This document shows, piece by piece, positions 34,301 to 47,965 of a stretch of 64,000 nt of DNA (positions are counted from its first letter, which is position 1; each line of letters opens with the position of its first letter). Origin of the DNA: Rhipicephalus microplus (lineage: Eukaryota > Arthropoda > Arachnida > Ixodida > Ixodidae); the NCBI RefSeq assembly GCF_043290135.1, contig NC_134707.1, forward strand, positions 137,827,319-137,891,318, in the 5' to 3' direction. The notes under the pieces were generated by a model. The model searched no databases. It was given only the letters and a program-made list of their open reading frames with translations, and was not told the DNA's origin. The translations under genes and the position numbers were made by a program.

Positions 34301-36600
34301 GAGTATCTAGTTGTGGAGTTTCCAGTTGTGGAGTATCTAGTTGTGGAGTTTCAAGTTGCGGAGTCTCAAGCTGGGGAGTTTCTAGTTGTTGAGTTTTTAG
34401 TTGGGGAGTTTCTAGTTGTTGAGTTTCAAGTTTGAAGTCTCTAGTTGTAGATTCACTAGTTGTGGAGTCTCTAGTTTAGGAGTTTCTAGTTGAAGAGTTT
34501 TTGTTGTGGAGTGTCTAGTTGTGGAGTTTCCAGTTGTGGAGTTTCGAGTTGTGGACTTTCTAGTTGCAGTCTCTAGTTGTGGAGCTTCAAGTTGTGGAGT
34601 TTCTAGTTGCCGAGTTTTCAGTTGTGAAGTATCTAGTAGTGGAGTTTCCAGTTGTGGAGTCCTTGGTTGTGGAGTTTCTAGTTGCGGAGTCTCAAGCTGT
34701 GGAAATTCAAGTTGTGGAGTTTCTAGTTGTGAAGTTGCGGAGTCTCTGGTTGTGGAGTTTTTAGTTGTGGAGTTTCTAGTTGTGAAGATTCAAGTTGCGG
34801 AGTCTCAAGTTGTGGAGTTTCCAGTTGTGGAGTTTTTAGTTGTGGAGTTTCTAGTTGTTGAGTTTCTAGTTGTGAAGTCTCTAGTTTTGCAGTTTCTAGT
34901 TGTGGAGTTTCTAGATATGGAATTTCTAGTTGCCGAATCTGTATTTGTGGAGTTTGAAGTTGTGGAGTTTCTAGTTGTGGAGTTTCTAGTTGTGGAGTCT
35001 CTAGTTGCAGAGTTTCTAGCTGCGGACTTTCTAGTTGTGGAGTTTCTGGTTGTGGAGTTTCAAGTTGTGGAGTCTCTAGTTGCGGAGTATCTAGTTGTGG
35101 AGCTTCCAGTTGTGGAGTTTGTAGTTTTGGAAATGCGGAGTCTCTAGTTGTGGAGTTTCTAGTTGTGGAATTGCGGAGTCTCTAGTTGTGGAGTTTCACA
35201 TTGCAGAGTCTCAAACTGTGGAAATTCTAGTTGTTGAGTTTTTAGTTATGGAGTTTCCAGTTGTTGAGTTTCTAGTTTGAAGTCTCTAGTTGTAGATTCT
35301 CTAGTTGTGGAGTTTCTAGTTGCGGAATCTCTCGTTGTGGAGTTTCTAGTTGTGGAGTTTCTAGTTGTGGAGTTTCCAGTTGTGAAGTTTTTAGTGATGG
35401 CCTTTCTAGACACGAAATTTCTTGTAGCTGAGTCTCTATTTGTGGAGTTTGTAGTTGTGGAGTTTCTAGTAGCAGAGTTTCTAGTTGTGGAGTTTCTAGT
35501 TGTGGAGTTTCAAGTTGTGGAGTCTCTAGTTGCGGAGTATCTAGTTGTGGAGTTTCCAGTTGTGGAGTTTCGAGTTGTGGAATTGCGGAGTCTCTAGTTG
35601 TGGAGTTTCTAGCTGTGGAGTTTCTAGTTGTGGAATTGCGGAGTCTCTAGTTGTGGAGTATCTAGTTGTGGAGTTTCCAGTTGTGGAGTATCTAGTTGTG
35701 GAGTTTTAGGTTGTGGAGTTTCTAGTTGCGGAGTTTCTAGTTGCGGAGTTTTTAATAGTGGAGTTTCTAGTTGTGAAGTTTCAAGTTGCGGAGTCTCAAG
35801 TGATGGAGTTTCCAGTTGTGGAGTTCTTAGTTGTGGAGTTTCTAGTTGTTGAGTTTCTAGTTGTGAAGTCTCTAGTTTTGCAGTTTCTAGTTGTGGAGTT
35901 TCTAGATAATGAATTTCTAGTTGCCGAGTCTGTATTTGTGGAGTTTGAATTTGTGGAGTTTCTAGTAGTGAAGTTTCTAGTTGTGGAGTCTCTAGTTGCG
36001 GAGTTTCTAGTTGCAGAGTTTCTAGTTGTGGAGTTTCTGGTTGTGGAGTTTATAGTTGAGGAGTTTCAAGTTGTGGAGTTTCTAGTTATGGAGTCTCTAG
36101 TTGCGGAGTTTCTAGTTGTGAAGTTTCTAGTTGTGGAGTTTCTAGTTGTGGAGTTTTTAGTTTTGGAGTTTCTAGTAGTAGAGTCTCCTGTTGCGGAGTT
36201 TCTAGTTGCATAGGAGTTGGGGAGTTTCCAGTTGTGGAGTTTCTAGTTGTGGAGTTTCTAGTTGTGGAGTCTCAAGTTGTGGAGTTTAAACTTGTGGAGT
36301 TTCTAGTTGTAGATTTTCTAGTTGTGGAGTATCTAGTTGTGGATTTTCCAGTTGTGGAGTTTCTAGTTGTTGAGTTGCGGAGTCTCTAGTTGTTGAGTTT
36401 CTAGTTGCAGAGTCTCCAGTTGTGGAGTTTCAAGTTGTGGAGTCTCTAGATGTGGAGTTTCTAATTGTGAAGTTTCCATTTTTGGAGTATAATGTTGTGG
36501 AGTTTGAAGTTGTGGAGTTTCTAGTTGTAGATTTTCTAGTTGTGGAGTATATAGTTGTGGATTTTCCAGTTGTGGAGTTTCTAGTTGTTGAGTTGCGGAG
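31391..36600 (+). repeat. Mosaic array block leading into ~2.4 kb periodicity
   Basis: Continuous monomer array. 31,476-31,850 repeats 27,575 onward, then 42,864 and 49,405 onward. 32,032-32,307 repeats 22,810-23,085. AAATTTC landmarks of the TAGACACG class are at 32,903, 34,052 and 35,407. The TTTAAGG variant landmark is at 32,675, and no CTTAAGG landmark follows until 42,259. No gene is seen. Confidence 0.75.
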
Positions 36601-36639
36601 TCTCTAGTTGTTGAGTTTCTAGTTGCAGAGTCTCTAGTT

Positions 36640-39600
36640 GTGGAGTTTCAAGTTGTGGAGTCTCTAGATGTGGAGTTTCTAGTTGTCGAGTTTCCAGTTG
36701 TGGAGTATCTAGTAGTGGAGTTTCGAGTTGTGGAGTTTCTAGTTGTGGAGTTTCTAGTTGTGGAGTCCCTAGTTGTGGAGTTTCTAGTTGCGGAGTTTCT
36801 AGTTGTGGAGTTTCAAGTTGCGGAGTCTCAAGCTGGGGAGTTTCTAGTTGTTGAGTTTTTAGTTGGGGAGTTTCTAGTTGTTGAGTTTCAAGTTTGAAGT
36901 CTCTAGTTGTAGATTCTCTAGTTGTGGAGTCTCTAGTTTAGGAGTTTCTAGTTGAAGAGTTTTTGTTGTGGAGTGTCTAGTTGTGGAGTTTCCAGTTGTG
37001 GAGTTTCGAGTTGTGGAGTTTCTAGTTGCAGAGTCTCTAGTTGTGGAGCTTCAAGTTGTGGAGTTTCTAGTTGCCGAGTTTCCAGTTGTGAAGTATCTAG
37101 TAGTGGAGTTTCCAGTTGTGGAGTCCCTAGTTGTGGAGTTTCTAGTTGCGGAGTCTCAAGCTGTGGAGTTTCAAGTTGTGGAGTTTCTAGTTGTGAAGTT
37201 GCGGAGTCTCTGGTTGTGGAGTTTTTAGTTGTGGAGTTTCTAGTTGTGAAGATTCAAGTTGCGGAGTCTCAAGTTGTGGAGTTTCCAGTTGTGGAGTTTT
37301 TAGTTGTGGAGTTTCTAGTTGTTGAGTTTCTAGTTGTGAAGTCTCTAGTTTTGCAGTTTCTAGTTGTGGAGTTTCTAGATATGGAATTTCTAGTTGCCGA
37401 GTCTGTATTTGTGGAGTTTGAAGTTGTGGAGTTTCTAGTTGTGGAGTTTCTAGTTGTGGAGTCTCTAGTTGCGGAGTTTCTAGCTGCGGACTTTCTAGTT
37501 GTGGAGTTTCTGGTTGTGGAGTTTCTAGTTGAGGAGTTTCAAGTTGTGGAGTTTCTAGTTGTGGAGTTTCAAGTTGTGGAGTCTCTAGTTGCGGAGTATC
37601 TAGTTGTGGAGCTTCCAGTTGTGGAGTTTGTAGTTTTGGAAATGCGGAGTCTCTAGTTGTGGAGTTTCTAGTTGTGGAGTTTCTAGTTGTGGAATTGCGG
37701 AGTCTCTAGTTGTGGAGTTTCACATTGCGGAGTCTCAAACTGTGGAAATTCTAGTTGTTGAGTTTTTAGTTGTGGAGTTTCCAGTTGTTGAGTTTCTAGT
37801 TTGAAGTCTCTAGTTGTAGATTCTCTAGTTGTGGAGTTTCTAGTTGCGGAATCTCTCGTTGTGGAGTTTCTAGTTGTGGAGTTTCTAGTTGTGGAGTTTC
37901 CAGTTGTGAAGTTTTTAGTGGTGGCCTTTCTAGACACGAAATTTCTTGTAGCTGAGTCTCTATTTGTGGAGTTTGTAGTTGTGGAGTTTCTAGTAGCAGA
38001 GTTTCTAGTTGTGGAGTTTCTAGTTGTGGAGTTTCAAGTTGTGGAGTCTCTAGTTGCAGAGTATCTAGTTGTGGAGTTTCCAGTTGTGGAGTTTCGAGTT
38101 GTGGAATTGCGGAGTCTCTAGTTGTGGAGTTTCTAGCTGTGGAGTTTCTAGTTGTGGAGTATCTAGTTGTGGAGTTTCCAGTTGTGGAGTATCTAGTTGT
38201 GGAGTATTAGGTTGTGGAGTTTCTAGTTGCGGAGTTTCTAGTTGCGGAGTTTTTAATAGTGGAGTTTCTAGTTGTGAAGTTTCAAGTTGCGGAGTCTCAA
38301 GTGATGGAGTTTCCAGTTGTGGAGTTCTTAGTTGTGGAGTTTCTAGTTGTTGAGTTTCTAGTTGTGAAGTCTCTAGTTTTGCAGTTTCTAGTTGTGGAGT
38401 TTCTAGATAATGAATTTCTAGTTGCCGAGTCTGTATTTGTGGAGTTTGAATTTGTGGAGTTTCTAGTAGTGAAGTTTCTAGTTGTGGAGTCTCTAGTTGC
38501 GGAGTTTCTAGTTGCAGAGTTTCTAGTTGTGGAGTTTCTGGTTGTGGAGTTTATAGTTGAGGAGTTTCAAGTTGTGGAGTTTCTAGTTGTGGAGTCTCTA
38601 GTTGCGGAGTTTCTAGTTGTGAAGTTTCTAGCTGTGGAGTTTCTAGTTGTGGAGTTTTTAGTTTTGGAGTTTCTAGTAGTAGAGTCTCCTGTTGCGGAGT
38701 TTCTAGTTGCATAGTTTCTAGTTGGGGAGTTTCTAGTTGTAGATTTTCTAGTTGTGGAGTATCTAGTTGTGGATTTTCCAGTTGTGGAGTTTCTAGTTGT
38801 TGAGTTGCGGAGTCTCTAGTTGTTGAGTTTCTAGTTGCAGAGTCTCCAGTTGTGGAGTTTCAAGTTGTGGAGTCTCTAGATGTGGAGTATCTAATTGTGA
38901 AGTTTCCATTTTTGGAGTATAATGTTGTGGAGTTTGAAGTTGTGGAGTTTCTAGTTGTAGATTTTCTAGTTGTGGAGTATATAGTTGTGGATTTTCCAGT
39001 TGTGGAGTTTCTAGTTGTTGAGTTGCGGAGTCTCTAGTTGTTGAGTTTCTAGTTGCAGAGTCTCTAGTTGTGGAGTTTCAAGTTGTGGAGTCTCTAGATG
39101 TGGAGTTTCTAGTTGTCGAGTTTCCAGTTGTGGAGTATCTAGTAGTGGAGTTTCGAGTTGTGGAGTTTCTAGTTGTGGAGTTTCTAGTTGTGGAGTCCCT
39201 AGTTGTCGAGTTTCTAGTTGCGGAGTTTCTAGTTGTGGAGTTTCAAGTTGCGGAGTCTCAAGCTGGGGAGTTTCTAGTTGTTGAGTTTTTAGTTGGGGAG
39301 TTTCTAATTGTTGAGTTTCAAGTTTGAAGTCTCTAGTTGTAGATTCTCTAGTTGTGGAGTCTCTAGTTTAGGAGTTTCTAGTTGAAGAGTTTTTGTTGTG
39401 GAGTGTCTAGTTGTGGAGTTTCCAGTTGTGGAGTTTCGAGTTGTAGAGTTTCTAGTTGCAGTCTCTAGTTGTGGAGCTTCAAGTTGTGGAGTTTCTAGTC
39501 CGAGTTTCCAGTTGTGAAGTATCTAGTAGTGGAGTTTCCAGTTGTGGAGTCCCTAGTTGTGGAGTTTCTAGTTGCGGAGTCTCAAGCTGTGGAGTTTCAA

Positions 39601-41525
39601 GTTGTGGAGTTTCTAGTTGTGAAGTTGCGGAGTCTCTGGTTGTGGAGTTTTTAGTTGTGGAGTTTCTAGTTGTGAAGATTCAAGTTGCGGAGTCTCAAGT
39701 TGTGGAGTTTCCAGTTGTGGAGTTTTTAGTTGTGGAGTTTCTAGTTGTTGAGTTTCTAGTTGTGAAGTCTCTAGTTTTGCAGTTTCTAGTTGTGGAGTTT
39801 CTAGATATGGAATTTGTAGTTGCCGAGTCTGTATTTGTGGAGTTTGAAGTTGTGGAGTTTCTAGTTGTGGAGTTTCTAGTTGTGGAGTCTCTAGTTGCGG
39901 AGTTTCTAGCTGCGGACTTTCTAGTTGTGGAGTTTCTGGTTGTGGAGTTTCAAGTTGTGGAGTCTCTAGTTGCGGAGTATCTAGTTGTAGAGCTTCCAGT
40001 TGTGGAGTTTGTAGTTTTGGAAATGCGGAGTCTCTAGTTGTGGAGTTTCTAGTTGTGGAGTTTCTAGTTGTGGAATTGCGGAGTCTCTAGTTGTGGAGTT
40101 TCACATTGCGGAGTCTCAAACTGTGGAAATTCTAGTTGTTGAGTTTTTAGTTGTGGAGTTTCCAGTTGTTGAGTTTCTAGTTTGAAGTCTCTAGTTGTAG
40201 ATTCTCTAGTTGTGGAGTTTCTAGTTGCGGAATCTCTCGTTGTGGAGTTTCTAGTTGTGGAGTTTCTAGTTGTGGAGTTTCCAGTTGTGAAGTTTTTAGT
40301 GGTGGCCTTTCTAGACACGAAATTTCTTGTAGCTGAGTCTCTATTTGTGGAGTTTGTAGTTGTGGAGTTTCTAGTAGCAGAGTTTCTAGTTGTGGAGTTT
40401 CTAGTTGTGGAGTTTCAAGTTGTGGAGTCTCTAGTTGCGGAGTATCTAGTTGTGGAGTTTCCAGTTGTGGAGTTTCGAGTTGTGGAATTGCGGAGTCTCT
40501 AGTTGTGGAGTTTCTAGCTGTGGAGTTTCTAGTTGTGGAGTATCTAGTTGTGGAGTTTCCAGTTGTGGAGTATCTAGTTGTGGAGTTTTAGGTTGTGGAG
40601 TTTCTAGTTGCGGAGTTTCTAGTTGCGGAGTTTTTAATAGTGGAGTTTCTAGTTGTGAAGTTTCAAGTTGCGGAGTCTCAAGTGATGGAGTTTCCAGTTG
40701 TGGAGTTCTTAGTTGTGGAGTTTCTAGTTGTTGAGTTTCTAGTTGTGAAGTCTCTAGTTTTGCAGTTTCTAGTTGTGGAGTTTCTAGATAATGAATTTCT
40801 AGTTGCCGAGTCTGCATTTGTGGAGTTTGAATTTGTGGAGTTTCTAGTAGTGAAGTTTCTAGTTGTGGAGTCTCTAGTTGCGGAGTTTCTAGTTGCAGAG
40901 TTTCTAGTTGTGGAGTTTCTGGTTGTGGAGTTTATAGTTGAGGAGTTTCAAGTTGTGGAGTTTCTAGTTGTGGAGTCTCTAGTTGCGGAGTTTCTAGTTG
41001 TGAAGTTTCTAGCTGTGGAGTTTCTAGTTGTGGAGTTTTTAGTTTTGGAGTTTCTAGTAGTAGAGTCTCCTGTTGCGGAGTTTCTAGTTGCATAGTTTCT
41101 AGTTGGAGTGTTTCCAGTTGTGGAGTTTCTAGTTGTGGAGTTTCTAGTTGTGGAGTCTCAAGTTGTGGAGTTTAAACTTGTGGAGTTTCTAGTTGTAGAT
41201 TTTCTAGTTGTGGAGTATCTAGTTGTGGATTTTCCAGTTGTGGAGTTTCTAGTTGTTGAGTTGCGGAGTCTCTAGTTGTTGAGTTTCTAGTTGCAGAGTC
41301 TCCAGTTGTGGAGTTTCAAGTTGTGGAGTCTCTAGATGTGGAGTTTCTAATTGTGAAGTTTCCATTTTTGGAGTATAATGTTGTGGAGTTTGAAGTTGTG
41401 GAGTTTCTAGTTGTAGATTTTCTAGTTGTGGAGTATATAGTTGTGGATTTTCCAGTTGTGGAGTTTCTAGTTGTTAAGTTGCGGAGTCTCTAGTTGTTGA
41501 GTTTCTAGTTGCAGAGTCTCTAGTT
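36640..41525 (+). repeat. ~2.4 kb higher-order repeat, successive units
   Basis: The same module begins at 36,640, 39,070 and 41,526 (spacings 2,430 and 2,456). A second anchor in the same period is at 37,801 and 40,182 (2,381 apart), with AAATTTC landmarks at 37,931 and 40,312, also 2,381 apart. The change from 2,381 to 2,456 is a 75-bp, five-monomer deletion in the earlier unit near 38,730. Units differ mainly by gain or loss of whole monomers. Confidence 0.8.
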
Positions 41526-43555
41526 GTGGAGTTTCAAGTTGTGGAGTCTCTAGATGTGGAGTTTCTAGTTGTCGAGTTTCCAGTTGTGGAGTATCTAGTA
41601 GTGGAGTTTCGAGTTGTGGAGTTTCTAGTTGTGGAGTTTCTAGTTGTGGAGTCCCTAGTTGTGGAGTTTCTAGTTGCGGAGTTTCTAGTTGTGGAGTTTC
41701 AAGTTGCGGAGTCTCAAGCTGGGGAGTTTCTAGTTGTTGAGTTTTTAGTTGGGGAGTTTCTAGTTGTTGAGTTTCAAGTTTGAAGTCTCTAGTTGTAGAT
41801 TCTCTAGTTGTGGAGTCTCTAGTTTAGGAGTTTCTAGTTGAAGAGTTTTTGTTGTGGAGTGTCTAGTTGTGGAGTTTCCAGTTGTGGAGTTTCGAGTTGT
41901 GGAGTTTCTAGTTGCAGAGTCTCTAGTTGTGGAGCTTCAAGTTGTGGAGTTTCTAGTTGCCGAGTTTCCAGTTGTGAAGTATCTAGTAGTGGAGTTTCCA
42001 GTTGTGGAGTTCCGAGTTGTGTAGTTTCTACTTGCGGAGTCTCAAGCTGTGGAGTTTCAAGTTGTGGAGTTTCTAGTTGTGAAGTTGCGGAGTCTCTGGT
42101 TGTGGAGTTTTTAGTTGTGGAGTTTCTAGTTGTGGAGTTTCGAGTTGTGGAGTCTCTAGTTGTGGAGTTTCTAGTTGTGGAATTTTGAGTTGTGGAGTTT
42201 CTAGTTGTGGAGTTTCTAATTGCGGAATCTCTAGCTGTGGATTTTCTAGTTGCGTAACTTAAGGTCGTGAGGTTTCAAGTTGTGGAGTTTTTAGTTGTGG
42301 AGTTTCTAGTTGTGGAGTTTGTAGTTGTGGGGTCTCTAGTTGTGTGGTTTTTAGCTGCGGAGTTTCTAGTTGCGGAGTTTGTATTTGTGGAGTATTAGCT
42401 GCGGAGTTTCTAGTTGCAGAGTCTCTGATTGTGGAGTTTCTAGTTTCGGAGTCTCTAGTTGTGGAGTTTCTAGTTGTGGAGTTTCTAGTTGTGGAGTTTC
42501 CAGTTGTGGCGTTAAATTTGTGGACTTTCTAGACATGAAATTTCTTGTAGCCGAGTCTCCATTTGTGGAGCTTGTAGTGTGGAATTTCTAGTTGTTGAGT
42601 TTCTAGTTGTGGAGTCTCTAGTTGCAGAGTTTCTAGTTGTGGAGTTTGTAGTTGTGGAGTTTCTAGTTGTGAAGTTTCAAGTTGTGGAGTTTCTAGTTGT
42701 GGAGTCTCAAGTTGTGGAGTTCAAAGTTGTGGAGTTTCAAGTTGTGGAGTCTCTAGTTGTGGAGTTTCTAGTTGCAGAGTATCTAGTTGTGGAGTTTCCA
42801 GTTGTGAAGTATCTAGTTGTGGAGTTTCCAGATGTGGAGTATCTAGTTGTGGAGTTTTAAGTTGTGGAGTTTCTAGTTGCGGAGTTTTTAATAGAGGAGT
42901 TTTTAGTTGTGAAGCTTCAAGTTGCGGAGTCTCAAGTTGTGGAGTTTCCAGTTGTGGAGTTTTTAGTTGTGGAGTTTCTATTTGTTGAGTTTCTAATTGT
43001 GAAGTCTCTAGTTTTGCAGTTTCTAGTTGTGGAGTTTCTAGATATGAAATTTCTAGTTGCCGAGTCTGTATTTGTGGAGTTTGAAGTTGTGGAGTTTCTA
43101 GTTGCGGAGTTCCTAGTTGTGGAGTCTCTAGCTGCGGAGTTTCTAGTTGCGGACTTTCTAGTTGTGGAGTTTCTGGTTGTGGAGTTTCTAGTTGTAGAGT
43201 CTCTAGTTGCGGAGTTTCAAGTTGTGAAGTTTCTAGTTGCGGAGTTTCTAGTTTTGGAGTTTCTAGTTGTGGAGTTTCTAGATATGGAGTTTCTAGATAT
43301 GGAATTTCTAGTTGCCGAGTCTGTATTTGTGGAGTTTGAAGTTGTGGAGTTTCTAGTTGTGGAGTTTCTAGTTGTGGAGTCTCTAGTTGCGGAGTTTCTA
43401 GCTGCGGACTTTCTAGTTGTGGAGTTTCTGGTTGTGGAGTTTCAAGTTGTGGAGTCTCTAGTTGCGGAGTATCTAGTTGTGGAGCTTCCAGTTGTGGAGT
43501 TTGTAGTTTTGGAAATGCGGAGTCTCTAGTTGTGGAGTTTCTAGTTGTGGAGTTT

Positions 43556-45195
43556 CTAGTTGTGGAATTGCGGAGTCTCTAGTTGTGGAGTTTCACATTG
43601 CGGAGTCTCAAACTGTGGAAGTTCTAGTTGTTGAGTTTTTAGTTGTGGAGTTTCCAGTTGTTGAGTTTCTAGTTTGAAGTCTCTAGTTGTAGATTCTCTA
43701 GTTGTGGAGTTTCTAGTTGCGGAATCTCTCGTTGTGGAGTTTCTAGTTGTGGAGTTTCTAGTTGTGGAGTTTCCAGTTGTGAAGTTTTTAGTGGTGGCCT
43801 TTCTAGACACGAAATTTCTTGTAGCTGAGTCTCTATTTGTGGAGTTTGTAGTTGTGGAGTTTCTAGTAGCAGAGTTTCTAGTTGTGGAGTTTCTAGTTGT
43901 GGAGTTTCAAGTTGTGGAGTCTCTAGTTGCGGAGTATCTAGTTGTGGAGTTTCCAGTTGTGGAGTTTCGAGTTGTGGAATTGCGGAGTCTCTAGTTGTGG
44001 AGTTTCTAGCTGTGGAGTTTCTAGTTGTGGAATTGCGGAGTCTCTAGTTGTGGAGTATCTAGTTGTGGAGTTTCCAGTTGTGGAGTATCTAGTTGTGGAG
44101 TTTTAGGTTGTGTAGTTTCTAGTTGCGGAGTTTCTAGTTGCGGAGTTTTTAATAGTGGAGTTTCTAGTTGTGAAGTTTCAAGTTGCGGAGTCTCAAGTGA
44201 TGGAGTTTCCAGTTGTGGAGTTCTTAGTTGTGGAGTTTCTAGTTGTTGAGTTTCTAGTTGTGAAGTCTCTAGTTTTGCAGTTTCTAGTTGTGGAGTTTCT
44301 AGATAATGAATTTCTAGTTGCCGAGTCTGTATTTGTGGAGTTTGAATTTGTGGAGTTTCTAGTAGTGAAGTTTCTAGTTGTGGAGTCTCTAGTTGCGGAG
44401 TTTCTAGTTGCAGAGTTTCTAGTTGTGGAGTTTCTGGTTGTGGAGTTTATAGTTGAGGAGTTTCAAGTTGTGGAGTTTCTAGTTGTGGAGTCTCTAGTTG
44501 CGGAGTTTCTAGTTGTGAAGTTTCTAGTTGTGGAGTTTCTAGTTGTGGAGTTTTTAGTTTTGGAGTTTCTAGTAGTAGAGTCTCCTGTTGCGGAGTTTCT
44601 AGTTGCATAGGAGTTGGGGAGTTTCCAGTTGTGGAGTTTCTAGTTGTGGAGTTTCTAGTTGTGGAGTCTCAAGTTGTGGAGTTTAAACTTGTGGAGTTTC
44701 TAGTTGTGAAGTTGCGGAGTCTCTGGTTGTGGAGTTTTTAGTTGTGGAGTTTCTAGTTGTGAAGATTCAAGTTGCGGAGTCTCAAGTTGTGGAGTTTCCA
44801 GTTGTGGAGTTTTTAGTTGTGGAGTTTCTAGTTGTTGAGTTTCTAGTTGTGAAGTCTCTAGTTTTGCAGTTTCTAGTTGTGGAGTTTCTAGATATGGAAT
44901 TTCTAGTTGCCGAGTCTGTATTTGTGGAGTTTGAAGTTGTGGAGTTTCTAGTTGTGGAGTTTCTAGTTGTGGAGTCTCTAGTTGCGGAGTTTCTAGCTGC
45001 GGACTTTCTAGTTGTGGAGTTTCTGGTTGTGGAGTTTCTAGTTGAGGAGTTTCAAGTTGTGGAGTTTCTAGTTGTGGAGTTTCAAGTTGTGGAGTCTCTA
45101 GTTGCGGAGTATCTAGTTGTGGAGCTTCCAGTTGTGGAGTTTGTAGTTTTGGAAATGCGGAGTCTCTAGTTGTGGAGTTTCTAGTTGTGGAGTTT
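43556..45195 (+). repeat. 1.64 kb higher-order unit 1 (copy A)
   Basis: Anchored at GTTGTGGAATTGCGG and repeating at 1,640-1,641 bp. It carries the TAGACACG landmark at 43,804. Similarity to the next unit extends upstream to about 43,280 apart from a 45-bp, three-monomer difference near 43,450. Confidence 0.86.
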
Positions 45196-46836
45196 CTAGT
45201 TGTGGAATTGCGGAGTCTCTAGTTGTGGAGTTTCACATTGCGGAGTCTCAAACTGTGGAAGTTCTAGTTGTTGAGTTTTTAGTTGTGGAGTTTCCAGTTG
45301 TTGAGTTTCTAGTTTGAAGTCTCTAGTTGTAGATTCTCTAGTTGTGGAGTTTCTAGTTGCGGAATCTCTCGTTGTGGAGTTTCTAGTTGTGGAGTTTCTA
45401 GTTGTGGAGTTTCCAGTTGTGAAGTTTTTAGTGGTGGCCTTTCTAGACACGAAATTTCTTGTAGCTGAGTCTCTATTTGTGGAGTTTGTAGTTGTGGAGT
45501 TTCTAGTAGCAGAGTTTCTAGTTGTGGAGTTTCTAGTTGTGGAGTTTCAAGTTGTGGAGTCTCTAGTTGCGGAGTATCTAGTTGTGGAGTTTCCAGTTGT
45601 TGGAGTTTCGAGTTGTGGAATTGCGGAGTCTCTAGTTGTGGAGTTTCTAGCTGTGGAGTTTCTAGTTGTGGAATTGCGGAGTCTCTAGTTGTGGAGTATC
45701 TAGTTGTGGAGTTTCCAGTTGTGGAGTATCTAGTTGTGGAGTTTTAGGTTGTGTAGTTTCTAGTTGCGGAGTTTCTAGTTGCGGAGTTTTTAATAGTGGA
45801 GTTTCTAGTTGTGAAGTTTCAAGTTGCGGAGTCTCAAGTGATGGAGTTTCCAGTTGTGGAGTTCTTAGTTGTGGAGTTTCTAGTTGTTGAGTTTCTAGTT
45901 GTGAAGTCTCTAGTTTTGCAGTTTCTAGTTGTGGAGTTTCTAGATAATGAATTTCTAGTTGCCGAGTCTGTATTTGTGGAGTTTGAATTTGTGGAGTTTC
46001 TAGTAGTGAAGTTTCTAGTTGTGGAGTCTCTAGTTGCGGAGTTTCTAGTTGCAGAGTTTCTAGTTGTGGAGTTTCTGGTTGTGGAGTTTATAGTTGAGGA
46101 GTTTCAAGTTGTGGAGTTTCTAGTTGTGGAGTCTCTAGTTGCGGAGTTTCTAGTTGTGAAGTTTCTAGTTGTGGAGTTTCTAGTTGTGGAGTTTTTAGTT
46201 TTGGAGTTTCTAGTAGTAGAGTCTCCTGTTGCGGAGTTTCTAGTTGCATAGGAGTTGGGGAGTTTCCAGTTGTGGAGTTTCTAGTTGTGGAGTTTCTAGT
46301 TGTGGAGTCTCAAGTTGTGGAGTTTAAACTTGTGGAGTTTCTAGTTGTGAAGTTGCGGAGTCTCTGGTTGTGGAGTTTTTAGTTGTGGAGTTTCTAGTTG
46401 TGAAGATTCAAGTTGCGGAGTCTCAAGTTGTGGAGTTTCCAGTTGTGGAGTTTTTAGTTGTGGAGTTTCTAGTTGTTGAGTTTCTAGTTGTGAAGTCTCT
46501 AGTTTTGCAGTTTCTAGTTGTGGAGTTTCTAGATATGGAATTTCTAGTTGCCGAGTCTGTATTTGTGGAGTTTGAAGTTGTGGAGTTTCTAGTTGTGGAG
46601 TTTCTAGTTGTGGAGTCTCTAGTTGCGGAGTTTCTAGCTGCGGACTTTCTAGTTGTGGAGTTTCTGGTTGTGGAGTTTCTAGTTGAGGAGTTTCAAGTTG
46701 TGGAGTTTCTAGTTGTGGAGTTTCAAGTTGTGGAGTCTCTAGTTGCGGAGTATCTAGTTGTGGAGCTTCCAGTTGTGGAGTTTGTAGTTTTGGAAATGCG
46801 GAGTCTCTAGTTGTGGAGTTTCTAGTTGTGGAGTTT
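45196..46836 (+). repeat. 1.64 kb higher-order unit 2 (copy A)
   Basis: Matches unit 1 almost base for base at an offset of 1,640. An added T in GTTGTTGGAGTTTCG near 45,601 makes the offset 1,641 from there. The TAGACACG landmark is at 45,444. The same extra T is present at 47,242 and 56,309, so it marks descent among the units. Confidence 0.86.
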
Positions 46837-47965
46837 CTAGTTGTGGAATTGCGGAGTCTCTAGTTGTGGAGTTTCACATTGCGGAGTCTCAAACTGTAGA
46901 AATTCTAGTTGTTGAGTTTTTAGTTGTGGAGTTTCCAGTTGTTGAGTTTCTAGTTTGAAGTCTCTAGTTGTAGATTCTCTAGTTGTGGAGTTTCTAGTTG
47001 CGGAATCTCTCGTTGTGGAGTTTCTAGTTGTGGAGTTTCTAGTTGTGGAGTTTCCACTTGTGAAGTTTTTAGTGGTGGCCTTTCTAGACACGAAATTTCT
47101 TGTAGCTGAGTCTCTATTTGTGGAGTTTGTAGTTGTGGAGTTTCTAGTAGCAGAGTTTCTAGTTGTGGAGTTTCTAGTTGTGGAGTTTCAAGTTGTGGAG
47201 TCTCTAGTTGCGGAGTATCTAGTTGTGGAGTTTCCAGTTGTTGGAGTTTCGAGTTGTGGAATTGCGGAGTCTCTAGTTGTGGAGTTTCTAGCTGTGGAGT
47301 TTCTAGTTGTGGAGTATCTAGTTGTGGAGTTTCCAGTTGTGGAGTATCTAGTTGTGGAGTTTTAGGTTGTGGAGTTTCTAGTTGCGGAGTTTCTAGTTGC
47401 GGAGTTTTTAATAGTGGAGATTCTAGTTGTGAAGTTTCAAGTTGCGGAGTCTCAAGTGATGGAGTTTCCAGTTGTGGAGTTCTTAGTTGTGGAGTTTCTA
47501 GTTGTTGAGTTTCTAGTTGTGAAGTCTCTAGTTTTGCAGTTTCTAGTTGTGGAGTTTCTAGATAATGAATTTCTAGTTGCCGAGTCTGTATTTGTGGAGT
47601 TTGAATTTGTGGAGTTTCTAGTAGTGAAGTTTCTAGTTGTGGAGTCTCTAGTTGCGGAGTTTCTAGTTGCAGAGTTTCTAGTTGTGGAGTTTCTGGTTGT
47701 GGAGTTTATAGTTGAGGAGTTTCAAGTTGTGGATTTTCTAGTTGTGGAGTCTCTAGTTGCGGAGTTTCTAGTTGTGAAGTTTCTAGCTGTGGAGTTTCTA
47801 GTTGTGGAGTTTTTAGTTTTGCAGTTTCTAGTAGTAGAGTCTCCTGTTGCGGAGTTTCTAGTTGCATAGTTTCTAGTTGGGGAGTTTCCAGTTGTGGAGT
47901 TTCTAGTTGTGGAGTTTCTAGTTGTGGAGTCTCAAGTTGTGGAGTTTAAACTTGTGGAGTTTCTA
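46837..47965 (+). repeat. 1.64 kb higher-order unit 3 (copy A), partial
   Basis: Matches unit 2 at an offset of 1,641, then 1,618 after a 23-bp deletion near 47,310. The 23 bp equals one 15-bp monomer plus one 8-bp truncated monomer. The match ends near 47,965, where GTTGTAGATTTTC replaces GTTGTGAAGTTGC. The landmark is at 47,085. Confidence 0.82.
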